A DNA stretch of 64,000 nucleotides from Paenibacillus_G elgii_A (GCA_042219835.1 JBHJMN010000020.1:36396-100395); one strand, 5' to 3'. Shown: positions 1-8,997, counted from the first letter of the stretch. The notes: generated by a model not told the origin, from the letters alone. Numbers and translations are program-made.

Positions 1-687
1 ACAGCTCTTTCAAGGAGCTGCGAAGCGTAGAATGCTCCGCCCTGCCCTCGTTACCTCCGAAGACGAGCGAGATGAACGCCTGCGGATTCAGCTCTGCCGA
101 CAAGCCGTCGTATTCGAGCCTGACCCGGCCATCGCCTGCCGATTGCACGCGAAGCGCTTCATGGCGGCCCGGCGCCGTTTCCTCCCAGTACGGCCGAAGC
201 TGCTCGATCAAGCGCTCGGGCCGGACTACGTAGACCGTGCCGTGATTCGGCTCCTCTTGGTACTGCGTCGGAGCGAGCGCCTCCTGCCAATCGCTTTCGT
301 CGGAAACCGGGAGTTCAATCTGCTCCAGTTCCAGGCGCTTGAGCGCATGTGCGGCCAGCAGCGCGACGGCCGGGCCGTCCCCGGCGGCTTCGATCAGGAA
401 CGGAACCCGCTTCGGATCGAGCGGCGGATTCGGCACGGCGGCCACGAGAAACGCTGCAGGTTTCCCGTCCCGTTCGGCTACGAGTACCCGGTGCTTCATC
501 TTAATGAAGCTGACGAACGCTTCGCTATGAACCAGATTCGCCAGGTCGGTGACGCCTGCTCGAAGCGGGCTAATCTTGCGCCCGCCAGTTCCCGCAGATA
601 CAGCCAATCGGTCGCCTCCAGATCGCGCACCCGCACTCCTTCGGAAGCGTGACGGCTTTGCAGTGCCTGTGCCACAGCCGCATCCAC
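1..687 (-). pseudogene. Acetyltransferase/SCP2-like protein, frameshifted and cut by the window edge
   Basis: A GTG at 687 has a good ribosome site (AGGAGGAG, 696-703). The frame opened there meets a stop at 496, after 63 codons. A second minus-strand frame continues open to base 1 and carries protein-like sequence (LANLVHSEAFVSFIKMKHRV, then LVAERDGKPAAFLVAA). The two frames join smoothly if one base is missing near 580, where the run GGCGGGCG lies. The joined product resembles a GNAT-type domain followed by an SCP2-like C-terminal part (YVVRPERLIEQLRPYWEE, FISLVFGG), but family assignment is tentative. It sits 33 bp after murQ in the same direction, so it is probably the last gene of that operon. 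A sequencing error is as likely as true decay. Confidence 0.6.
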
Positions 688-720
688 CGTAAATTCTCCT
701 CCTAGTTCCTCGGTCCCGTG

Positions 721-1632
721 TTAATTGCCGTTTGCGAGCGCCACCGCTTGGCGTACAAACCCGCCCGAACGTTCCAGCAGCTCGCGCGCGCCGTCCCGAT
801 CCACCTTCGCCAAAATCATGACGATAGCGGTTTTGACGTGGTTGTCGGAAGCGGCGTACGCTTCGCTGATCACATCCTCCGGCGCGCCGGTCGCCATGCC
901 AATAATCCGCTTGGCGCGGTAGACGAGCTTCTCGTTGGAAGGCAGAACGTCCACCATGAGATTCTCATATACTTTGCCGATACGGATCATGGAGGCGGTC
1001 GTCAGCATGTTCAGAATCATCTTCTGCGCGGTACCCGATTTCATTCGGGTCGAGCCGAGCACGACCTCCGGCCCGGCGACGGCTTCCAGCATCAGATCGG
1101 CGATGCGAGCCATCGGGGTGTGCTCATTATTGCACAGACCGATCACGGTCGCTTGCTTTTCCTTCGCCCGCTTCATGGCGCCGAGCACATACGGGGTACG
1201 GCCGCTGGCGGCGATGCCGACGACCACGTCGCGGTCCGTTATGCCATGCTCGTCGATATCCTTCGCGCCAAGCTCCTCGCTGTCCTCCGCGCCCTCGACC
1301 GGGTCTTTTACCGCTTGAAAGCCCCCCGCAATGATGCCCTGCACCATGGACGGGTCCGTTCCGTAGGTCGGCGGGCATTCCGACGCATCGAGAATGCCGA
1401 GCCGTCCGCTGGTGCCGGCGCCGATGTAGAACAGCCGGCCCTGACGCTGAAAAGCGGCGACGATCCGGTCGACGGCCTGCCCGACTTGCGGGAGAATGCG
1501 GCCAACCGCTTCGGTGACCAGACGGTCCTCCTCGTGGATGAGCCGGACGATATCCTCGGAGCCTAGCCGGTCGATTTGCGTCGTATTCGGATTGCGCTGT
1601 TCGGTCGTTAATTCATTCAGCAGGTTAAACAT
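721..1632 (-). CDS. murQ: N-acetylmuramic acid 6-phosphate etherase
   Basis: Cytosolic etherase that splits D-lactate from MurNAc 6-phosphate to give GlcNAc 6-phosphate. The 303-residue length is typical for MurQ. The SIS sugar-phosphate fold is recognisable from GAGTSGRLGILDASECPPTYG-like sequence at about residues 105-125, VGIAASGRTPYVLGA and STRMKSGTAQK. The ATG at 1632 has AAAGGAG upstream. It starts 13 bp after the kinase gene ends, so the two are co-transcribed. With the kinase, AnmK and the RpiR regulator nearby, it is the central step that brings all cell-wall amino sugars to GlcNAc 6-phosphate. Confidence 0.96.
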   Translation of the reverse strand: MFNLLNELTTEQRNPNTTQIDRLGSEDIVRLIHEEDRLVTEAVGRILPQVGQAVDRIVAAFQRQGRLFYIGAGTSGRLGILDASECPPTYGTDPSMVQGIIAGGFQAVKDPVEGAEDSEELGAKDIDEHGITDRDVVVGIAASGRTPYVLGAMKRAKEKQATVIGLCNNEHTPMARIADLMLEAVAGPEVVLGSTRMKSGTAQKMILNMLTTASMIRIGKVYENLMVDVLPSNEKLVYRAKRIIGMATGAPEDVISEAYAASDNHVKTAIVMILAKVDRDGARELLERSGGFVRQAVALANGN

Positions 1633-1645
1633 ATGGACTGCTCCT

Positions 1646-2587
1646 TTATCGCGTTCTTTGGAAGAGCTCGAAGCCGAGCAAGGCGGCGCCGTAAGCGGCG
1701 GGCTGCTCGGAAGCCGGGTGCAGACGCAGCCCGGGGAACGTTTCGGAGATCGTCTTCCGGAACGTATCGGCGAACAAAGGAGAATGCTTGAACACCGAGC
1801 CCGTCGTCACAAGGTCCGAATCCGGGAACCAGGCGTCTTTGCCGACCAAGGCTGCCGCCGCGACGGCAAGCTCCGCAGCCGCGCCTTCGATAATGCGAAC
1901 GGCAACGGCATCCCCTTGCTTGCTTGCGTTGATGCACAGCTCGGCAAAGGCGGCAACGTCTTTTTTGCGAATGTCCGGTCCGTAGATGTACGTTTTCAGT
2001 TCGGTAATCGAGTCGAAGCCATACGTGTGCCGGATCATATCCGTTAATGCCGTGGCCGGGCAGATGCCGTCATGACTGCGCATCACGGCTTGCAGCGCGT
2101 GAAGCCCGATTTGGTAACCGCTTCCCTCATCGCCGAGCAGATGCCCCCAGCCGCCGACCCGGCAGCGCCGGCCTTCCGGCGTGCAGCCGAAGACGATCGA
2201 GCCGGTGCCGGAGACGACGGCGATGCCGTACTCCCGGCGAAGTGAAGCCATCAGGACGATTTCCGCATCGTTGCGCACGAACACCTCGAACGAAGCGCCG
2301 ATTCGGTCCTGATAAGCCCGAAGAACGGCTTCGACCGCTTGCTTTTCCTTCGGCGTATCGGTGCCGGCCATGCCGATGCAGACGGCCAGACAGCGTCCGC
2401 TTGCGCAGGCTTCATGTTGAAGCGCTTCGTCCAGCACAGCCTCCAGATGACGGGAAGCCTGCTCGAAGCCGATCGCCTTCGAATTCGTCGATTCGCCTGT
2501 ACAGCCGAAGAGCCGGTTGCCCGAAGTATCGATGACGACCGCTTCCGTTTTGGTGCCGCCGCCGTCGATTCCGACGATATACTCCAT
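1646..2587 (-). CDS. BadF/BadG-family N-acetylmuramate/N-acetylglucosamine kinase (MurK-like)
   Basis: A 313-residue ASKHA-fold sugar kinase. It has an N-terminal phosphate loop (IDGGGTKTE, residues 5-13), a VSGTGSIVFG adenosine-phosphate motif and GGWGHLLGDEGSGYQIG, typical of the BadF/NagK family. The start is ATG 2587, because AGAAGGTGA lies just upstream; a longer frame to 2653 would run through that site and the promoter. Clostridial MurK of this family phosphorylates both MurNAc and GlcNAc. Its place directly upstream of murQ suggests MurNAc is phosphorylated inside the cell after ABC import, replacing the phosphotransferase step of Bacillus subtilis. Substrate choice is inferred. Confidence 0.85.
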   Translation of the reverse strand: MEYIVGIDGGGTKTEAVVIDTSGNRLFGCTGESTNSKAIGFEQASRHLEAVLDEALQHEACASGRCLAVCIGMAGTDTPKEKQAVEAVLRAYQDRIGASFEVFVRNDAEIVLMASLRREYGIAVVSGTGSIVFGCTPEGRRCRVGGWGHLLGDEGSGYQIGLHALQAVMRSHDGICPATALTDMIRHTYGFDSITELKTYIYGPDIRKKDVAAFAELCINASKQGDAVAVRIIEGAAAELAVAAAALVGKDAWFPDSDLVTTGSVFKHSPLFADTFRKTISETFPGLRLHPASEQPAAYGAALLGFELFQRTR

Positions 2588-2611
2588 CTTTATCACCTTC
2601 TTCTTAATTTG

Positions 2612-2641
2612 AGTATAAGACAACGAAGCTTGATTTGTAAA
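2612..2641 (-). promoter_or_regulatory. Promoter for the kinase-murQ operon
   Basis: On the minus strand, TTTACA (2636-2641) and TATACT (2612-2617) are separated by 18 bp, with the kinase start 25 bp further on. It lies back to back with the regulator promoter, so one repressor could control both. Confidence 0.65.
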
Positions 2642-2643
2642 AC

Positions 2644-2684
2644 AAAATTTCACGTTATAAAAATAATATTGATTTAAAATTTCA
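2644..2684. promoter_or_regulatory. Candidate operator: two AAAATTTCA direct repeats
   Basis: AAAATTTCA occurs at 2644-2652 and 2676-2684, 32 bp apart or about three helical turns. The copies flank the -35 box of the regulator promoter and lie next to that of the divergent operon. This spacing suits an RpiR-type regulator binding as a dimer of dimers. Binding is inferred. Confidence 0.45.
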
Positions 2685-2697
2685 AATGCGGTATAAT
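2669..2697 (+). promoter_or_regulatory. Promoter for the RpiR regulator and downstream genes
   Basis: TTGATT (2669-2674), a 17 bp spacer and TATAAT (2692-2697). The -10 matches consensus fully. It sits about 90 bp upstream of the regulator start. Confidence 0.75.
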
Positions 2698-2785
2698 AAG
2701 TTTGAAGATTGGAAACGGTATCAATAACACCGTTATGTTTTTTTTAATAACATTATACGTAATGTTTTTTCACAGATATGAGGGG

Positions 2786-3667
2786 GTGAGCGCAATTCAT
2801 GGAGGTTTGGTTCGCTTAAGAGAGATTTTAGAAGGATTGAATCCTTCGGAGAAAAAGGTCGCGGAGTACGTACTCGCGCATCCCGAGCGGATGATCGAGC
2901 TGTCCGTCGCCCAGTTGGCCGAAGCGAGCGGAGCCAGTCAGGCCGCCATCATCCGGTTGTGCAAATCGATGGGTGTGAAGGGCTACCAGGATTTGAAGCT
3001 GAAGGTGGCGGGAGACCTCCGGGAAACGGGCGGCGTGCAAGGCTACCAGGAAATCCGGCCGCAGGATTCGATTGCGACGATCGTGCAGCACGTATCCAAC
3101 AATAATATTCAATCGATCCACGACACGGTGAAAATTCTCGATTTGGAGCAGGTGTCCAAGGCGGTGCAGGCGCTTCATCAGGCGAAGCGGATCTATTTCT
3201 TCGGCATCGGCGCTTCCAATCTGATCGGTCAAGATGCGCAGCAGAAATTTTTGCGCATCAACCGGACGTGCTTCTGCTTTGCCGATCCGCATGTGCAGCT
3301 TGCTTCGGCAGTGACTCTGACCGAGGAGGACGTTGCCGTCGGCATTTCGTATTCCGGCGAAACGAAGGAGGTCATTGCCGCCTTGAAGGCCGCCCGGGAG
3401 AACGGCGCCGTCACTATCGGCATCACGAAGTACGGCAGCACGACGCTCGGCCAGTATACGGATATTCCGCTGTGCATCTCCTCGACGGAGAACGAGATTC
3501 GAAGCGGGGCGATGTCGTCCAGGATTACCCAGCTTAACGTGATCGACATTTTATACCTCGGGGTCGCAAGCAACAACTACGAGCAGTCTGCTATGTACCT
3601 CGACCGGAGCCGTCAGGCGATCCGGGAGCTTGAGAACGGCATGGCCAAATTTAATCATAAGAGCTAA
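2786..3667 (+). CDS. RpiR/MurR-family transcriptional regulator
   Basis: A regulator of about 293 residues. It has an N-terminal RpiR helix-turn-helix (LRE-LEGLNPSEKKVAEYVL, then ELSVAQLAEASGASQAAIIRLC) and a C-terminal SIS domain that senses phosphosugars (YFFGIGASNLIG, VGISYSGETKEVIAAL). SIS-containing MurR proteins respond to MurNAc 6-phosphate, the substrate of the neighbouring MurQ. The start is uncertain. GTG 2786 gives SAIHGGLVRLRE, the usual family N terminus, but AGGGG lies unusually close to it; ATG 2762 is an in-frame alternative without a ribosome site. It is divergent from the kinase-murQ operon and followed 16 bp later by the transporter. Confidence 0.85.
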   Translation: MSAIHGGLVRLREILEGLNPSEKKVAEYVLAHPERMIELSVAQLAEASGASQAAIIRLCKSMGVKGYQDLKLKVAGDLRETGGVQGYQEIRPQDSIATIVQHVSNNNIQSIHDTVKILDLEQVSKAVQALHQAKRIYFFGIGASNLIGQDAQQKFLRINRTCFCFADPHVQLASAVTLTEEDVAVGISYSGETKEVIAALKAARENGAVTIGITKYGSTTLGQYTDIPLCISSTENEIRSGAMSSRITQLNVIDILYLGVASNNYEQSAMYLDRSRQAIRELENGMAKFNHKS

Positions 3668-3683
3668 CTAGGGGGATGGATGT

Positions 3684-5060
3684 ATGAAGGTCAGCAAACT
3701 GCTTGCCGTGACGGTAGCTTTAAGTCTCGTCTTTGTTTCCGCCTGCTCCAAAAAAGAAGGGGCAACCAACGCCCCGGCCGGCGAAGCAGCGAAGGACGAC
3801 AAGAAGCCCGATACCGTCAAGGTGTGGGCGTACCCGGTTCATCTGGATTACGAGAAGGACATCAAGGAACTGATCGCCGATTTCAACAAGCAGTACCCGC
3901 ATATTAAAGTAGAGCACGAGGTGCTGTCCTGGGCCGAAGGTCCGAAGAAATTCGACGTTTCTCTAAACGCGGGCGACCCGCCGGATTTGTATTACCACTC
4001 GGTGTCCGGGCACTACGTCAACACGGGGCTTGCCATCCAGCTCGACCAATTCCTGACCCCGGAAATCAAGGACGATTACTTGCCGGGCATACTGGACCTG
4101 GGCAAAATTCAAGGCAAGCAGTACGGCCTGCCGCTGACCGCGGGACAATGGGCTTGGGGCGGCAACAAGCGCATGTTGGAAGAAGCGGGCGTTGACTGGA
4201 AGAAGATTCAGGAGAAGGGCTGGACCTGGTCCGAATTCAAGGAAATCGCCAAGAAGCTGACGAAGAAGCTGCCTGACGGCTCGATGCAGTACGGTCTCGT
4301 GACGGATGGCACCAGCCTTGATTTCAGCCAATTGATTACGAAAAACGCCGGTCTGGTCGACGTCTTGGACGAGAAGGGCAAGTTTATTTGGAATGACGAT
4401 AAGGTTCTCGATTCCCTCAAATTCATCGACGGTCTGATGAAGGACGGCGTGATGCCGAAGGAAACGGGCGGACTTAACCCGCAGCAAAGAACGCAAATGT
4501 TCTACGATAGCAAAGCCGCCGTAATCAGTAAAGCGCTACCATACTACGATACGATTATCGCCAACCGCAACAAAGATATCGACGCGGGCAAAGTGAAGGG
4601 CGAGAAAATCGACTTCGTCCTGCTGCCGGTTCCGCACCATGAGAATGCGCCGGGCAAGACGTACGTGATGGGCGAAGGCTTCGTCATGTTCAAGCAGAAG
4701 AAAGACAAGGGCGAGCAGCACGCGAAGAACGTCTTCCTCGTGATGGAAGCGCTGAGCGGTGCGAAAGCGGGGAACTCTTCCAACGAGCTGAACCTGCCGT
4801 TTGTCCGCAAGTCCCAGGCCAAAATGTACGAAGGCAAGGGCAAAGCCCAGAAGTATAACTGGGAAGCCGCGCAAAACTTTACGAAAAGCACGACCTCTTC
4901 GATCGAGAACAATCTGGACGTCGACAAGTCCACAAAGCTGAAGCAGTTCCAGGAGCAAGTGCAGAAGCCAGCCTTCCAGGCGTTGTTCGCCGGGGAGAAA
5001 ACGCCGGAGCAAATCGCCGAAGAATTCAAAACCAAAGGCAAGCAAATGTTCGGCCAGTAA
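3684..5060 (+). CDS. Carbohydrate ABC transporter substrate-binding lipoprotein
   Basis: A 458-residue family 1 solute-binding protein. The signal peptide ends in a lipobox with Cys21 (FVSAC), so the mature protein is lipid-anchored outside the membrane. The body shows the two-lobe binding-protein pattern (VWAYPVHLDYEKDIKELI, GDPPDLYYHS). AGGGGGATG precedes the ATG. It is the first gene of a four-gene import system between the MurR-type regulator and the NamZ/NagZ/AnmK enzymes. The likely ligand is therefore MurNAc, GlcNAc-MurNAc or the anhydro form, inferred from context alone. Confidence 0.88.
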   Translation: MKVSKLLAVTVALSLVFVSACSKKEGATNAPAGEAAKDDKKPDTVKVWAYPVHLDYEKDIKELIADFNKQYPHIKVEHEVLSWAEGPKKFDVSLNAGDPPDLYYHSVSGHYVNTGLAIQLDQFLTPEIKDDYLPGILDLGKIQGKQYGLPLTAGQWAWGGNKRMLEEAGVDWKKIQEKGWTWSEFKEIAKKLTKKLPDGSMQYGLVTDGTSLDFSQLITKNAGLVDVLDEKGKFIWNDDKVLDSLKFIDGLMKDGVMPKETGGLNPQQRTQMFYDSKAAVISKALPYYDTIIANRNKDIDAGKVKGEKIDFVLLPVPHHENAPGKTYVMGEGFVMFKQKKDKGEQHAKNVFLVMEALSGAKAGNSSNELNLPFVRKSQAKMYEGKGKAQKYNWEAAQNFTKSTTSSIENNLDVDKSTKLKQFQEQVQKPAFQALFAGEKTPEQIAEEFKTKGKQMFGQ

Positions 5061-5153
5061 TGCAGCAACAAGCCGCGCGAAAAATGCCCTGTATGGATTC
5101 ATATGGGGCCTTTTTTTTCGGACTCGCCGGCGAAGGCATGAAGGAGGATCGCC

Positions 5154-6098
5154 ATGAACAACTTACACAACGGGCCGGGTGTGCCGGGCCCAGCCATTCG
5201 GCCAAGGAAGGCGAACGCTTCCGTCAAGCAGTTTATCCGGGATTACGGTTGGTCGTATATGTTTATCCTCGTTCCGGTGCTGCTCTTTCTGGTGTTCACC
5301 CTGTATCCGGTCATCTCGGCGTTTCTAATGAGCTTTCAGAAGTATACCGTTTTGAAATCGGATTGGGTCGGCCTGGATAACTACAAGTTTATGTTTCAGG
5401 ACGAAGTGTTCTGGAAGTCGATGAAAAATACCGTGATTTTCACCATCGGCACGGTGCCGGTCAACATTATTTTGACGTTCGTGCTCGCTTTTCTCATCTT
5501 TCAGATGCGTCAGTCTTGGCAAACGTTCTTTAAAGCGGCCTTGTACTTGCCAGGCGTCGTTTCGGGCGTGACGATCTCGCTCGTCTGGCTGGCGATCTTC
5601 GATCCGACCCCTTGGGGACCGATGAACACGGTGCTCGGCTGGTTCGGCATCGATCCGGTCATCTGGCTCGGAAAATCGAACAGCGCTTTGTTCTCGCTGA
5701 TGCTGATGACGTACCTCGGCGCGCATGGAAGCGGCATCATCCTGTACCTTGCGGCGATGGGCGGCGTTCCCAAATCACTGTACGAGGCGGCGGACATCGA
5801 CCATGCGAGCGGCTGGACGAAGTTTACGAAAATTACGTGGCCACTGCTCAAGCCGACGACGCTGTACTTGCTGGTGACGGGGGTCATCACCTCGTTTCAG
5901 GTGTTTATCAGCGTGTACCTGATGACGCAGGGCGGCCCGAACTTCGCCACGACGACGATCGCTTATCTCATTTACCAGACGGCGTTCGTATTCTACGACT
6001 TCGGTCTGGCCTCCGCGCAATCGTTCGTACTGGCCATCGTCATTATTATCATTTCGATCATTCAATTCAAATACTTCTCATCGGACATCGAATATTAA
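5154..6098 (+). CDS. Sugar ABC transporter permease, UgpA/MalF type
   Basis: A 314-residue membrane protein with six predicted helices, beginning at about residue 28 (YMFILVPVLLFLVFTLYPVI). The EAA coupling loop EAADIDHASGWTKF lies before the last third and contacts the ATPase. AAGGAGGAT sits just ahead of the ATG. The 93 bp gap from the binding-protein gene is the longest inside the transporter operon. It ends two bases before the ribosome site of its partner permease. Confidence 0.92.
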   Translation: MNNLHNGPGVPGPAIRPRKANASVKQFIRDYGWSYMFILVPVLLFLVFTLYPVISAFLMSFQKYTVLKSDWVGLDNYKFMFQDEVFWKSMKNTVIFTIGTVPVNIILTFVLAFLIFQMRQSWQTFFKAALYLPGVVSGVTISLVWLAIFDPTPWGPMNTVLGWFGIDPVIWLGKSNSALFSLMLMTYLGAHGSGIILYLAAMGGVPKSLYEAADIDHASGWTKFTKITWPLLKPTTLYLLVTGVITSFQVFISVYLMTQGGPNFATTTIAYLIYQTAFVFYDFGLASAQSFVLAIVIIIISIIQFKYFSSDIEY

Positions 6099-6110
6099 GG
6101 GGTGACTGCG

Positions 6111-6944
6111 TTGAGCAACCAATCGAAAGTGATCTTTATAAGCATTGCAGCGATCATCCTCGCTTTCTGGGCGGTCATCACGGTCATCCCCTTGTACTGG
6201 ATGATCATTGGCTCGTTCCAGGATTCGCTGGCCTCGGCCGTCTTCAAGCCGCAGATGATTCCGGACATTTGGTCCGTCGCGCCGTACGAGCGCTTTTTCA
6301 CGAAAAACAACGCCGTCCAATGGCTGTTGAACTCGTTGTTCGTCTCTTCCGTACTGACCGTCACGAACCTGTTCTTCGCTTCCATGGCAGGCTATGCGTT
6401 CGCGAAGCTTAAATTTCCCGGAAGCAATTCGATCTTCTGGGTGCTGCTGGGCACGATGATGATTCCGGCGCAGGTTACGCTGATCCCGCTATACGTTCTG
6501 GTGATCAACGTCTTCGACCTGGCGGATACGTATACGGCGATGATTGTGCCGACGTTGGTCAGCGTCGGGAATATTTTTCTGATGAAGCAGTATATGTCCA
6601 CGTTACCGACATCGCTTATTCATGCCGCACGCATCGATGCCTGCAGTGAATTCGGCATTTTTTATAAAGTTATCCTGCCGATGGCCAAGCCCGGCCTCGC
6701 CGTTCTGGCAATCTTTACGTTCGTGGCGAACTGGAACGATTTTTTCTGGCCGTTCCTCGTGACGCGCTCGAGTGAGATGCGGACGATTCAGGTCGGTCTG
6801 GCAAGCTTCAAATTTGCCGAGTCCACGGATTATGGCGCGATTATGGCGGGCGCGACGATCGGCGCTCTGCCGATGATCATCCTGTTCTTCGCGCTGCAAA
6901 AATATTTCCTGCAAGGGATCACCATAGGAGCCGTGAAAGGCTAG
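6111..6944 (+). CDS. Sugar ABC transporter permease, UgpE/MalG type
   Basis: A 277-residue permease with six helices and the EAA-like loop HAARIDACSEFGIF. The start is taken as TTG 6111 (MSNQSKVIF) because AGGGGTGA at 6098-6105 is correctly spaced to it; the in-frame GTG at 6102 lies inside that site. It pairs with the preceding permease to form the membrane channel. Confidence 0.9.
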   Translation: MSNQSKVIFISIAAIILAFWAVITVIPLYWMIIGSFQDSLASAVFKPQMIPDIWSVAPYERFFTKNNAVQWLLNSLFVSSVLTVTNLFFASMAGYAFAKLKFPGSNSIFWVLLGTMMIPAQVTLIPLYVLVINVFDLADTYTAMIVPTLVSVGNIFLMKQYMSTLPTSLIHAARIDACSEFGIFYKVILPMAKPGLAVLAIFTFVANWNDFFWPFLVTRSSEMRTIQVGLASFKFAESTDYGAIMAGATIGALPMIILFFALQKYFLQGITIGAVKG

Positions 6945-6961
6945 AAGGAGGAAGCGAAGCG

Positions 6962-8074
6962 ATGGCACGCGTGGTGTTTCAAAATATACGCAAAGAGTAT
7001 GTGGACGACAAAAAAGGGACTTTCACCGCGGTCGAAAACTCTAATTTTGTGATCGAAGACCGGGAATTCGTCGTGTTCGTCGGTCCCTCGGGCTGCGGCA
7101 AAACGACCTCCCTGCGCATGATCGCAGGGCTGGAGCGGCAGACGAGCGGCGATATCTACATCGGGGACCGCCTCGTTAACCAAATGCACCCGAAGGATCG
7201 CGACATTGCGATGGTGTTCCAGGATTATGCCTTGTACCCGCACATGACCATAGAAGAAAACTTGTCCTTCGGGCTCAAAAACCTGAAACGGCCGAAGGAG
7301 GAAATCCAGCGCAAGGTGAAGGAGGCGTCCTCGATTCTGGGGCTGACCGACATGCTGGAACGCAAGCCGCGCGAGCTCAGCGGCGGGCAGCGCCAACGGG
7401 TGGCGGTCGGGCGGGCTATCGTGCGCGATCCGCAGGTGTTTCTGTTCGACGAGCCCCTCTCGAACCTCGACGCGAAGCTGCGTATTCAGATGCGGGTGGA
7501 GCTGTCGGAGCTCCATAAGCGGCTTGGCGCGACCATCGTCTACGTAACCCACGATCAGGTGGAAGCGATGACGCTCGGGGAACGGATCGTCGTCATGAAC
7601 AAGGGGCGCATTCAGCAGATTGCGTCGCCGACGGAGCTGTACAACCGGCCAAGCAACATGTTCGTCGCCGGGTTTATCGGATCGCCGGCCATGAACTTTA
7701 TGGACGCGCGCATCGAACGGGGGCATGTGCATGTGGAAGGGGCCTCATTTGCCCTGTCGGACGCCGTGGTCCGGGGTTTGAAAGCGTACGAGGGCAAAAA
7801 CATCATTCTGGGCGTGCGCCCGGAGCATATATATGGCGAGGAATTTGCGCCGCCGGCCGCATCGGCGTACCGGCTGAACGCCGTCGTGCAAGTCGTGGAA
7901 AATCTCGGCGCGGAAAATCTCGTATACTTCCGCGTCGGCCAGCGAATGGTGACGGCACGCGTCCATCCGGATACGATCGCGCAGGTTGGACAGTCGAAGC
8001 TGTTCGCCTTCGACGGAGGCAAGCTGAATTTCTTCGATCCGGCGACGGAGGAACGCATCGTGCTGGAGGCGTAA
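6962..8074 (+). CDS. Sugar ABC transporter ATP-binding protein, MsmX/UgpC type
   Basis: A 370-residue ATPase with Walker A GPSGCGKTT (about residue 42), signature LSGGQRQRV, Walker B VFLFDEPLSNLDA and the switch histidine in YVTHDQ. A C-terminal regulatory OB-like domain follows (ILGVRPEHIYGEEF). Many Gram-positive sugar importers borrow one shared MsmX-type ATPase, so a dedicated copy inside this operon suggests a self-contained uptake system. AAGGAGGAAG precedes the ATG. Confidence 0.94.
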   Translation: MARVVFQNIRKEYVDDKKGTFTAVENSNFVIEDREFVVFVGPSGCGKTTSLRMIAGLERQTSGDIYIGDRLVNQMHPKDRDIAMVFQDYALYPHMTIEENLSFGLKNLKRPKEEIQRKVKEASSILGLTDMLERKPRELSGGQRQRVAVGRAIVRDPQVFLFDEPLSNLDAKLRIQMRVELSELHKRLGATIVYVTHDQVEAMTLGERIVVMNKGRIQQIASPTELYNRPSNMFVAGFIGSPAMNFMDARIERGHVHVEGASFALSDAVVRGLKAYEGKNIILGVRPEHIYGEEFAPPAASAYRLNAVVQVVENLGAENLVYFRVGQRMVTARVHPDTIAQVGQSKLFAFDGGKLNFFDPATEERIVLEA

Positions 8075-8115
8075 TAGAAGCGGAATGTCCGGTGAAGCAG
8101 GCGCTATGCATCCGA

Positions 8116-8219
8116 AGCGCTCTTCCGATCGCTCTTGTTCCCGGATTTCATGATCATACAACCCCTTAAAAGGTTGAAATCCGGAAACAAAGGCGAACAC
8201 TTCGTTTCTACAGAGCGCT
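8116..8219. repeat. Long imperfect inverted repeat between the ATPase and membrane-protein genes
   Basis: Arms 8137-8150 and 8175-8188 pair over 14 bp with one mismatch (core CCGGATTTCA/TGAAATCCGG). Inside the loop, AACCCCTT and AAAAGGTT pair again. Outside, AGCGCTCT (8116-8123) pairs with AGAGCGCT (8212-8219). There is no T-run, so it is not a simple terminator. It could be a folded intercistronic RNA or a dispersed intergenic repeat. Confidence 0.6.
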
Positions 8220-8274
8220 TTCGACTGCTCCGCTCATATTCACCGGACTTTACTAGAAAAGGGAGGTATGTGAG

Positions 8275-8994
8275 GTGCGGAAGCTTAGTGAAATCATGGT
8301 GCGGTCCGGATTGCAAACGTACCGCGAAATCATTCATGTCGCCTTGTTCAGCATCGTCAGCTCGCTCGTCTTGTTTCCGGTGCTGCTCTTCCTGCCCGTG
8401 CCGCTGGCTTTGCTTGTGCTAGCACTGCTGTACGTGCCTTTGGCGGCGGGCGCGATCCACGCGTGTCACCGCATCCTGCAAGGGGAGAAGGGGAGCGTGC
8501 GGACCATGCTCAAGGGAACGCTGGCTCATTACGGCGCTTCGCTCGTCTTCGGGCTTGTCTGCGCTTTGTTCGTAGTGATTCTTGTCTCCTCTTGGTGGTA
8601 CTACGGCAGCCGGAGCGGGACGATGTCTTTGGCGCTGGCCGTGTTTCAGACCTACTTCGTGGCGCTCTTTTTCATCTCGCAGACCTATACGCTGTCTCTG
8701 GTCGTTCAGGAGCGGCTCGGCATCTTCAGCGCCATGGGCCGCAGCGTCAAGCTGTTCGTCGCCCGACCGATGTATACGATCGGCGCATGCTTCCAGATGC
8801 TCTGCCTCACCGTTCTGCTGGGCGTGACGGTCGTCGGGTTCGCCTGCTTATATATCGGCATGATCGGATTTTTTGCGAATCTGGTGACGGCGAACGTGCT
8901 GAAGAAGGATGAGGAGGAAGCCCGGAGCGGCAGCGGGGCGGACGAATCGACCGCCATATCCGGCGATTACCATCTTGCAGGCAGGGAGAGCTAA
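8275..8994 (+). CDS. Integral membrane protein of unknown function, possibly DUF624/YesL-like
   Basis: A 239-residue protein with about five hydrophobic segments and a short acidic cytosolic tail (KKDEEEARSGSGADES). The N terminus (MRKLSEIMVRSGLQTY) is basic and likely cytosolic. The overall plan recalls YesL/DUF624 proteins that often sit in carbohydrate ABC operons, but no signature settles it. The start is GTG 8275 after GGGAGGTATGTGAG. It ends three bases before namZ and belongs to the same operon. Confidence 0.6.
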   Translation: MRKLSEIMVRSGLQTYREIIHVALFSIVSSLVLFPVLLFLPVPLALLVLALLYVPLAAGAIHACHRILQGEKGSVRTMLKGTLAHYGASLVFGLVCALFVVILVSSWWYYGSRSGTMSLALAVFQTYFVALFFISQTYTLSLVVQERLGIFSAMGRSVKLFVARPMYTIGACFQMLCLTVLLGVTVVGFACLYIGMIGFFANLVTANVLKKDEEEARSGSGADESTAISGDYHLAGRES

Positions 8995-8997
8995 GCG

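Noticed and set aside
8137..8188. Rho-independent terminator after the sugar ATPase gene
   Set aside because: The stem is strong but no T-run follows on either strand, so I list it as an inverted repeat.
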